Assembly (NCBI RefSeq): GCF_016862375.1
Contig: NZ_BOMV01000064.1
Span: forward strand, 1-64,000
Direction: 5' to 3'
Origin: Paractinoplanes rishiriensis
GTDB lineage: Bacteria > Actinomycetota > Actinomycetes > Mycobacteriales > Micromonosporaceae
DNA length: 64,000 nt
Under the pieces are notes generated by a model. It made no database searches and was not told the DNA's origin. It saw only the letters and a program-made list of their open reading frames with translations. A program made the translations under genes and the position numbers. This document shows, piece by piece, positions 33,946 through 40,754 of this stretch (position 1 is its first letter; every line of letters begins with the position of its first letter).

Positions 33946-34595
33946 GGGTTCGGCCTTCCCTGGCTGCAGTCGTTGAGGAGCGGTGTGGCCCGGTTGTTGT
34001 TCTGGGCCGTGAACATGACGTCCATCGGCAGGGTGGTGGTGCCGACCGTGCCGTTGAACCGCATCCGGATCTGGGTGTGCTCGGGTTCGAAGCCGGCGCC
34101 CATGCCGGGTACCGGGCCGGGGCTGGCCGAGGCGCGCACGTCGGGGTCGGCCGCGTACACCGTGAACGGCGCGGTCGACGGGATCGGGCTGAGATTGCTG
34201 GCGATCGTGGTGGGCGTGCCGGGCGTGGTGCCGGGCAGGGTCCAGCTCGCCAGGGTCAGCCGGTAGTTGGGCCGCTGCGCGGTGCTCCCCGGCAACGGCT
34301 CCAGCACCAGCTGGCGGCAGCCGGCGGTCAGGGCGTACTCCAGGTACCACTTGTCGTTGACCTGGCCGGGCTCGTTGACCCAGAACGCGTACCGCAGCTC
34401 CTTGTCCAGCCGCTGGAAGCTGTTGCCGAGCTGGCTGCGTACGGCCGCACTGTTGTCGATCTTGTTGGTGGCCTGGTAGATCTGCAGGAATGCGCCCGTG
34501 ACCACGGCCATGACGACCGAGAAGATCGTCAGCGTGACCACGACCTCCATCAGCGTGAAGCCCTCGTCGTCGCGGGGGCGCCGGCCGGCCGTCAC
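33942..34595 (-). CDS. PilW-like minor pilin (type IV prepilin)
   Basis: A 217-aa prepilin. 'RDDEG|FTLMEVVVTLTIFSVVMAVVTGAFLQIYQ' is a standard class III signal, cleaved after Gly12, with Phe+1 and Glu+5 and an N-terminal helix that spans the membrane before assembly. The C-terminal half is beta-rich and polar, as in PilW/GspJ proteins. The start is GTG 34595, overlapping the upstream stop as GTGA; its stop overlaps the PilX-like start by 4 bp. No pilus ATPase, platform protein or prepilin peptidase is in the window. Confidence 0.8.
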   Translation of the reverse strand: MTAGRRPRDDEGFTLMEVVVTLTIFSVVMAVVTGAFLQIYQATNKIDNSAAVRSQLGNSFQRLDKELRYAFWVNEPGQVNDKWYLEYALTAGCRQLVLEPLPGSTAQRPNYRLTLASWTLPGTTPGTPTTIASNLSPIPSTAPFTVYAADPDVRASASPGPVPGMGAGFEPEHTQIRMRFNGTVGTTTLPMDVMFTAQNNNRATPLLNDCSQGRPNP

Positions 34596-36289
34596 GTGAT
34601 CGTCCAGAGGAAGGTGAGGTTGCTGGTCTGCGGCGGCAACAGGCTCACTGCCAGCACCGTGACCTTGTAGACCCCGGCCGTGGTCGGCGTGCCGCTGATG
34701 GAGCCGGTCAGCGGGTTGAAGGTCAGGCCCGGCGGCAGGCCGGTCGCGGTGATCGTGGGGCTGAGCCCGAGCAGCGCGCCGTTGGTCTGGAAGGTCGCGG
34801 TGGTCGGCGCGCCGCGGACGGAGGTGCGGTCGGCGGCGGTCAGCGCCGGCGAGGTGAAGATCAGCCCGGTGGTGTTGATCACGATGGCGAAGCTGGTCGA
34901 GGCGGTGCGGCCCAGGCCGTCGGTGACGGTCACGGTCGGCAGGTAGCGGCCCGAGATGGTGGCCAGGCCGGACATCGCGCCGGTACCCGCGTTGAGCACG
35001 ATGCCGGCCGGCAGGCCGGTGGCCGAGTACGTGTAGGTCCCGTTGCCGCCGCTGGCGCTCGCAGTGGCCGAGAAGGCGGTGACCATGGTGACCGTCTGGT
35101 TGGCGATCGGCGCCAGCGTCAGGGCCGGGTACACGGTGTACGTGTAGGTCCGGCTGGCGGTGCTCACGGTGCTGACGCTCGGCGTCGGGTTCGCGTCGGT
35201 GGACGTGACGGTCACCGAGTACGTGCCCACGGTGGTGGCGGTGCCGGTGATCGCGCCGGTGTCGGCGTTCAGGTTCAGGCCCGGCGGCAGCCCGGTCGCG
35301 GTGTAGGTGAACGGCGACACGCCGCCGGTGGTGGTCAGCTGCTGGCTCACCGCCTCGCCGACCAGGCTGGCCGCGCTGGCGGGCGCGGTCAGCGCGGGCG
35401 GGTTGACCACCGTGAAGTACAGCGTCTCGGTGTCGCTGCGGCCCTGTTTGTCGCTGACCGTGACCTGGCTGGCCATGTTGGTGACGTTCCCGGTGGGCGT
35501 GCCGCTGATGATGCCGGTGGTGCCCGCGATGCTCAGGCCCGGCGGCAGCGGGGTGGCGGCCCAGGTGTTGGGCAGGGTGCCGCCGGTGGCCTTCAGCTCG
35601 TACGTGTTGGACACGCCGCGGTAGAAGGTCACCTCCCTGGTGGTGATCAGCGGCGCCGGCCGGTGGAAGTCGAAGGTCGGCTCGGGGTCGCGGGCCACCA
35701 GCGTCGAGGTGACGAACGAGCACTGGCAGTCCCGGCGGCCCGGCCAGGTCACCGCGACCACCACCCGGAAGAAGCGCAGCGTCTGCAGGACGTCCTTGGG
35801 CGGCGCCACGGTGGCCGGGTTGACGCAGTTGGTGGTGCCGGCGTCGGACCGGGTCACGTAGACCACGCAGCCGCCGACATAGATGGTCCGGCTGTAGGAG
35901 ATGCCCTCGACGGTCACCGTCCGAGAGGTGGTCGGCAGGGGCGCCTCGTCACCCAGCGTTGAGGCCGCATCCTTGATCGTCTCGTCCCAGACCAGCTGGG
36001 TGTTGTTCAGGTAACCCGCCTTGATCGCCACCGGCGCGGCGTTCCACTGCGTGGTGCTCTTGTCCCGGCCCCGCTTGGCCAGCAGCGAGCTGCCCTTGAG
36101 CGCGCGGACCTGCTCGATCGCGGTGTTGGCGACGGCGACCGCGGCCTGCTGCGAGCGCTGGTCCGAGACACCCTGGAGGCTCCTGGTGAAGAAGGGGCCC
36201 ATGGCCGCCATCGTGGTGGCGACCACGGCCAGCGCCATGATCGTCTCGATGAGGCTCATGCCCTCGTCCCCGCCGGCGTCCTTAACCAC
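34592..36289 (-). CDS. PilV-like minor pilin with putative-Ig repeats
   Basis: A 565-aa prepilin with the leader 'VVKDAGGDEG|MSLIETIMALAVVATTMAAM' (cleavage after Gly10, Glu+5). After a pilin domain of about 210 residues come five putative-Ig (He_PIG) repeats. Each carries a signature like 'GLPPGLNLNADTGAITGTATTVGTYSVTV', as in bacterial surface adhesins. Such a stalk of Ig-like domains on a minor pilin would project a tip away from the fibre. GTG 36289 is chosen because GGGAGG lies 9 nt upstream. First gene of the pilin operon, 74 bp after the LacI-GGDEF gene on the same strand. Confidence 0.78.
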   Translation of the reverse strand: MVKDAGGDEGMSLIETIMALAVVATTMAAMGPFFTRSLQGVSDQRSQQAAVAVANTAIEQVRALKGSSLLAKRGRDKSTTQWNAAPVAIKAGYLNNTQLVWDETIKDAASTLGDEAPLPTTSRTVTVEGISYSRTIYVGGCVVYVTRSDAGTTNCVNPATVAPPKDVLQTLRFFRVVVAVTWPGRRDCQCSFVTSTLVARDPEPTFDFHRPAPLITTREVTFYRGVSNTYELKATGGTLPNTWAATPLPPGLSIAGTTGIISGTPTGNVTNMASQVTVSDKQGRSDTETLYFTVVNPPALTAPASAASLVGEAVSQQLTTTGGVSPFTYTATGLPPGLNLNADTGAITGTATTVGTYSVTVTSTDANPTPSVSTVSTASRTYTYTVYPALTLAPIANQTVTMVTAFSATASASGGNGTYTYSATGLPAGIVLNAGTGAMSGLATISGRYLPTVTVTDGLGRTASTSFAIVINTTGLIFTSPALTAADRTSVRGAPTTATFQTNGALLGLSPTITATGLPPGLTFNPLTGSISGTPTTAGVYKVTVLAVSLLPPQTSNLTFLWTIT

Positions 36290-36363
36290 CCAGCGCCTCC
36301 CGACCTGAAGATCCACCTGCTGGTCAGATCGGCACCGCCCGGGGGGATTTGAGAACTTCGGGT

Positions 36364-38244
36364 TCAGTCCCGTCGCCGGGCGGTTGCATCGGCCTTGGAC
36401 CGGTACATCGCGGCGTCCGCCTCGCGCAGCAGGTGGTCCGGGTCGGCGGTGCCCTCGCCGGAGACCGCGACGCCGATGCTCAGGCCCACCGAGACGCGCC
36501 GGCCGTCGAGGACGAACGGCGAGGTCAGCGCGGCCGTGACGCTGTCGCAGACGGCCCGCTCGCCGCCCGGCGCCAGCACCCCGTCGATCAGGATGACGAA
36601 CTCGTCGCCGCCGAGCCGGGCCACCGTGTCGGTCCGGCGCAGCAGCCCGGTGAGCCGCCGGGCCACCTCGACCAGCAACTGGTCGCCGGCGGCGTGCCCG
36701 AGCCTGTCGTTGACCGCTTTGAAGCCGTCCAGGTCGAGCAGCAGCACCGCGTACCGGTAGCCGGGCTGCCGGACCGCCCGCATGCCGGCCTGCTCCAGCC
36801 GGTCCTCCAGCAGCACCCGGTTGGGCAGCCCGGTGAGGTGGTCGTGCAGGGCCGCGTTGCGCAGGCTCTCCTCCTGCTCGCGCAGCGCCGTCATCATCAC
36901 GTCGTAGTCGAGGGCCGCGGCCAGCAGCGCGCCGGAGTGGTTCATCATCTCCCGGCCGGGCGGGGTGGTGGACTGGATCGGTCCCACCGCGGCCAGCACG
37001 CCCCAGTCCCGGTGGCGGCTGCGCACCGGCACCAGGAACACGATGTCGCCGGCCGGGCCGTCGGCGCGGGCGAACAGCTGCTCCGGCGGGAACTCGCTGA
37101 CCGGCAGCGGGGCCGGGACCGGCGGCGGGGCCGGGACCGGCGGCGGCAGCGGGGCGTCGAGCCGGAATCCGCCGGCGAGGTCCAGCTTCGCGTCCGGCTC
37201 GTCGTCCTGCCACAGGCCCAGGCAGCCGGCCACCGCCGGGGTGCGGCCCAGCCAGTGCAGCGCGCGCGGATCGCCGTCGTGCGTGCCGAGCAGCCCGATG
37301 CTCAGCTCGTACTGGATGTTGAGGGTGCCCTGGAGCAGCTGCACCTGGCCGAACAGCGTCCGGGCCTGCGGCTCGGAGACCGGCAGCCCCGCGCCGGGGC
37401 AGCCGCAGGAGTCGCGCCGCACGAACGCGGTCGGCACCTTGCGCAGCCGGGCCCGGTCGTCGGGTGCGGCCACCAGGCCGTACGCGGCGGCGCCCAGCTC
37501 ATCCAGCGGCTGCCGCACGGTGGACAGGCTGGGGATCAGGAAGGTGGCGTCCGGGATGTCGTCGAAGCCGACCACCGCGAGGTCGTCCGGCAGCCGGTGG
37601 CCGGCCGCGGTCAGGTGCTCGATCAGGCCGAGGGCGTTGCGGTCGGTGCCGATCACGACCGCGGTCGCCGGCATCCCGGCCCGCAGCAGTTCGGCGGCCA
37701 CCCCGGCGCCGCCGGTCTCGTGGTTGTCGGCCGCGTTGAACAGCAGGTCCGGTGGCGGTGCGAGACCGTGCGAGAGCATCCCCTCGCGGTAGCCCTGGTG
37801 GCGTTCCTGGAGGTCGTAGTGGGCCAGGTGACCGGCGAACGCGATCCGGCTGTGGCCGTGACCGATCAGGTGCGCGACCGCCTCGCGGACCCCGGTGCGG
37901 TTGTCGGCCAGCACCGCCGAGCAGCCCGCGGTGGTGGCGTCCTGGGCCACGAACGCCACCGGCAGGCCGGCGGCGCGGGCCATGGTCGCGTACGAGATGT
38001 CGACCGCACCCGGCAACACGACGAGCCCGGCCAGGTGCCGCCAGGCCACCGGGCGGCGGAAGTCCGGCACGCCGGCCCGGTCGGCACTGTACGAGCCCGG
38101 GTCGAGCGTCTGGATCCCGATGATCCGGTCGCCGCCGGCTACCGCGGCCGCGTTGATCCCCGCGATGATCGCGCCGTAGTAGTCGCCGCCCACGAAGGGC
38201 GCCAGAACCCCGAAGGTGCGACCGGTCACTCCGCCATCGTCCAC
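36364..38244 (-). CDS. diguanylate cyclase with N-terminal LacI-type sugar-sensor domain
   Basis: A 626-aa protein. Residues about 8-275 match the periplasmic-binding-protein-like effector domain of LacI/GalR regulators ('FGVLAPFVGGDYYGAIIAGINAAAV', 'GVREAVAHLIGHGHSRIAFAG', 'LPDDLAVVGFDDIP'), but there is no helix-turn-helix and no signal peptide. A GAF-like middle region follows, then a GGDEF domain: 'LTGLPNRVLLEDRL', 'LLDLDGFKAVND', GGDEF at 545-549 and an RxxD I-site (RRTD). It probably senses a cytoplasmic sugar and makes c-di-GMP. It lies directly upstream of the pilin operon. Confidence 0.85.
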   Translation of the reverse strand: MDDGGVTGRTFGVLAPFVGGDYYGAIIAGINAAAVAGGDRIIGIQTLDPGSYSADRAGVPDFRRPVAWRHLAGLVVLPGAVDISYATMARAAGLPVAFVAQDATTAGCSAVLADNRTGVREAVAHLIGHGHSRIAFAGHLAHYDLQERHQGYREGMLSHGLAPPPDLLFNAADNHETGGAGVAAELLRAGMPATAVVIGTDRNALGLIEHLTAAGHRLPDDLAVVGFDDIPDATFLIPSLSTVRQPLDELGAAAYGLVAAPDDRARLRKVPTAFVRRDSCGCPGAGLPVSEPQARTLFGQVQLLQGTLNIQYELSIGLLGTHDGDPRALHWLGRTPAVAGCLGLWQDDEPDAKLDLAGGFRLDAPLPPPVPAPPPVPAPLPVSEFPPEQLFARADGPAGDIVFLVPVRSRHRDWGVLAAVGPIQSTTPPGREMMNHSGALLAAALDYDVMMTALREQEESLRNAALHDHLTGLPNRVLLEDRLEQAGMRAVRQPGYRYAVLLLDLDGFKAVNDRLGHAAGDQLLVEVARRLTGLLRRTDTVARLGGDEFVILIDGVLAPGGERAVCDSVTAALTSPFVLDGRRVSVGLSIGVAVSGEGTADPDHLLREADAAMYRSKADATARRRD

Positions 38245-38305
38245 CGGATCGGGAGCCGGGACGGCCGGAACCGGGCATCGCGCCGCGATCGGGCAGAATC
38301 ACCGC

Positions 38306-38908
38306 GTGACACGAGCACAGGGTGATGCCGCACCGCCGGACACGTCGGTGTCCCTCGACTATTTCACCGGTCTGTACCTGGCCAAGGACGATCCGTGGGA
38401 TCTCGCCACGAAGTGGCACGACCAGCGCAAGTACGCGGTCACCATGGCCAGCCTGCCGAGGCCGCGCTACCGGCGCTGTTACGAGCCGGGCTGCTCGGTG
38501 GGTCTGCTGACCCGGCAGCTGGCCGTGCGCTGCGACGAGGTCCTGGCCGTCGACTGCGTGCCCGAGGCGGTGCGCACCGCGGCCGAGTACCTCGCCGACC
38601 TCCCGAACGTGCGGGTGGCAGAGGCGATGCTGCCGGCGAGCCTGCCGGACGGCACGTTCGACCTGATCGTGATCGGTGACCTCCTCTACTACCTGTCCGC
38701 GGACGACCTCACCGCGCTGCTCGGCGGGCTGGTGGACCGCCTCGAGCCGGGGGGCGAGATCGTCGCGGTGCACTTCCGCGACCGGGCCGTCGGCGGCAAC
38801 TACGACGGCTTCAACGTGCACGGCGCGCTGGCCGGGGTGGGCGGGCTCGAGCCGGTGGTGCGGCACGAGGACGACTGGTTCGTGCTGGACGTGCTGAGAC
38901 GGGCCTGA
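38306..38908 (+). CDS. SAM-dependent methyltransferase, NodS-like
   Basis: A 200-aa class I methyltransferase. 'YFTGLYLAKDDPWDLATKWHDQRKYAVTMASLPRPRYRRCYEPGCSVGLLTRQLA' is characteristic of the NodS-like group; 'EPGCSVG' is the SAM loop and 'FDLIVIGDLLYYLS' the post-motif strand. NodS methylates a chitooligosaccharide amine, but relatives act on diverse substrates. The GTG at 38306 lacks a Shine-Dalgarno; CAGAAT at 38294-38299 is placed for a leaderless start. It is divergent from the LacI-GGDEF gene. Confidence 0.82.
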   Translation: MTRAQGDAAPPDTSVSLDYFTGLYLAKDDPWDLATKWHDQRKYAVTMASLPRPRYRRCYEPGCSVGLLTRQLAVRCDEVLAVDCVPEAVRTAAEYLADLPNVRVAEAMLPASLPDGTFDLIVIGDLLYYLSADDLTALLGGLVDRLEPGGEIVAVHFRDRAVGGNYDGFNVHGALAGVGGLEPVVRHEDDWFVLDVLRRA

Positions 38909-39075
38909 GCCCGAAGTTGCAGCGGTCGCCATCTTTAACTCTGCGTACCGGACCGGCTACCGTGGCCGTTGCGCGTTGAACTGGGCGATCGCGCCGTTGC
39001 ATGCACTGACAGTGAGATAACTCCGGTCGGGGGAGTCGGTGGCGCCGACCCGGCCGGTGCCGTCAAGGTGGGACA

Positions 39076-40038
39076 ATGCATTACCTGACCCACGCGACGA
39101 GTGATGCCGACGAGGCACGAGCAGTGATCGGCAAGTACTTCTACGCCGGCGAGATCGACCTGCTGTCGCCGCGGCCGGGCTGGCAGGCCCGGTTCGACAT
39201 CACCCCGCCCGGGCCGGTGACCATCGGCGACCTGGGCTTCGGCACCGACGTGCGGATGACGTTCGGCGAACTCGGCGCGTACCACGTCGACGTGCCGCTC
39301 GGCGGCAGCATGGTGTGGCATCAGGGCAGAGCCGAACCGCGCCGGGCCACCCCCGCCGTGGCCGCAGTCTTCCAGCCGGTCGGCGACACCGTCCTCGACC
39401 ACTGGCACGGCGGCTGCCGCATCCTGGCGGTCAAGTTCGACCGGGTCGCGCTGGAGAACACCCTGGCCGGGCTGCTCGACGCGCCGGTGACCGGGCCGAT
39501 CCGGTTCGGCACCGACCTCGACCTCACCGCGGGCGCCGGGACCGGCTGGCGCAGCCTGCTCGCCGTGGTGTCCGAGGACGCCGGCCAGCCCGAGGGCCTG
39601 CTGCGGCACCCGGTGGTCGGCACCCGGCTCCAGGAGAGCCTGATGGCCGGCCTGCTGCTGGCGACGGATCACCAGTACCGCGAGCAACTGGCCCGGCAGC
39701 GGGCCGCGCCCGCCGCACCGGGTTCGGTGCGGCGGGCGGTCGAGGCGATGCGCGCCGACCCGGCCCAGCCGTACACGGTCGGCAGTCTCGCCGAGATCGC
39801 CGGCGTCGGCGCGCGCTCGCTGCAACTCAGCTTTCAGCGGTTCGTGGGCACGCCGCCGATGAGTTACCTGCGGCAGTTGCGCCTCGCGTGTGCCCACGAC
39901 GACCTGCGGCGCTGCGAGCCGGGTACCGTCACGGTGTCCGAGATCGCCTACCGCAACGGCTTTCCGCACCTGGGGCGTTTCGCCGCCGTCTACCGCGACC
40001 GGTACGGCGTCTCCCCGCGCGACACATTGCGCGAGTGA
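39076..40038 (+). CDS. AraC-family transcriptional regulator
   Basis: A 320-aa regulator. The N-terminal ~190 residues fit the AraC-binding-like domain of the FeaR/NitR type ('FGELGAYHVDVPLGGSMVWHQG', 'VFQPVGDTVLDHWHGGCRILAVKFDR'). The C-terminal DNA-binding part has two helix-turn-helices ('YTVGSLAEIAGVGARSLQLSFQRFVGTPPMSYLRQLRLACAHDDL' and 'TVSEIAYRNGFPHLGRFAAVYRDRYGVSPRDTLR'). AGGTGG precedes the ATG. Its stop lies 11 bp from the end of the convergent hsp20 gene. The target is not obvious. Confidence 0.87.
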   Translation: MHYLTHATSDADEARAVIGKYFYAGEIDLLSPRPGWQARFDITPPGPVTIGDLGFGTDVRMTFGELGAYHVDVPLGGSMVWHQGRAEPRRATPAVAAVFQPVGDTVLDHWHGGCRILAVKFDRVALENTLAGLLDAPVTGPIRFGTDLDLTAGAGTGWRSLLAVVSEDAGQPEGLLRHPVVGTRLQESLMAGLLLATDHQYREQLARQRAAPAAPGSVRRAVEAMRADPAQPYTVGSLAEIAGVGARSLQLSFQRFVGTPPMSYLRQLRLACAHDDLRRCEPGTVTVSEIAYRNGFPHLGRFAAVYRDRYGVSPRDTLRE

Positions 40039-40048
40039 CGCCGCCGGC

Positions 40049-40510
40049 TCAGGACTGGCTCACGGCGGACTGGGCCAGGGCGGGCTGATCCACCGCGGTG
40101 CCCTTGGCGATCTCGATGCGGCGCGGCTTGACCGACTCGGCGACCGGGATGCTGAGGGTCAGCACGCCCTCCTCCCAGGTGGCCGCGATGTTGTCGAGGT
40201 CGAGACCGTCGCCCAGGGTGATCCGGCGCTCGAACGTGCCGGTCGGCCGTTCCCGGCGGACCCACTGCACGTCGTCGTCGGTGCGCGCGGACCGTTCGGC
40301 GCGGATCGTCAGCACCCGCCGGTCGACGTCCACCTGAACCGAGCCGGGGTCGGCCCCGGCCAGGTCGCAGTGCAGCACGAAGTGGTCACCGGACCGGTAC
40401 AGGTCCATCGGCATCGCCATGGTGGCGCCGCCGGAAACCGCGGTTCCGATGCCGGACAGCTGCCCGGCGAGACGGTCGAACTCGCGGAAAGGATCGAAAG
40501 TCAGCACCAC
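40049..40510 (-). CDS. Hsp20 (alpha-crystallin) small heat-shock protein
   Basis: A 153-aa ATP-independent chaperone with the alpha-crystallin domain: 'MDLYRSGDHFVLHCDLAGADPGSVQVDVDRRVLTIRAER', 'RPTGTFERRITLGDGLD', 'AATWEEGVLTLSIPVAESVKPRRIEI'. The start is GTG 40510 (or 40507), because GAGGAGG lies 5 nt upstream; the longer frame from 40531 starts inside that site. A near-perfect CIRCE element lies 136-162 bp upstream of the start, so HrcA control is expected. Confidence 0.88.
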   Translation of the reverse strand: MVLTFDPFREFDRLAGQLSGIGTAVSGGATMAMPMDLYRSGDHFVLHCDLAGADPGSVQVDVDRRVLTIRAERSARTDDDVQWVRRERPTGTFERRITLGDGLDLDNIAATWEEGVLTLSIPVAESVKPRRIEIAKGTAVDQPALAQSAVSQS

Positions 40511-40645
40511 GAACACCTCCTCGAAAGCGTCCACCGGCCGGTCCGGCGGACACGTGGCGCTCGGCTAAAGATCGGTTCTGCCGAGGGCGCTGCGTGGTCT
40601 CCCGAGGTGCATCACCCTGAGTGACCAGCAGCGACAAGATATTTT

Positions 40646-40672
40646 TTAGCACTCCTGGCGGGGGAGTGCCAA
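40646..40672 (-). promoter_or_regulatory. CIRCE element (HrcA operator) upstream of hsp20
   Basis: TTAGCACTC (40646-40654), nine bases, then GAGTGCCAA (40664-40672). This matches the CIRCE consensus TTAGCACTC-N9-GAGTGCTAA with one mismatch. On the minus strand TTGGCA at its edge could serve as -35 for hsp20 with an A/T-rich -10 at about 40643-40648. The divergent GGDEF-EAL gene starts 83 bp away on the plus strand and might also be affected. Confidence 0.85.
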
Positions 40673-40754
40673 GCCGATTTCAAGATTTTTTGGGAAGTGG
40701 GCAACGTGATCCACACCTCCCTTCAGCCGGGCCGCCGCATGCCGATATGACGAC

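Noticed and set aside
36290..36363. c-di-GMP riboswitch before the pilin operon
   Set aside because: The 74-nt gap has no GEMM-like conserved core; only a weak GACC/GGTC hairpin is visible.
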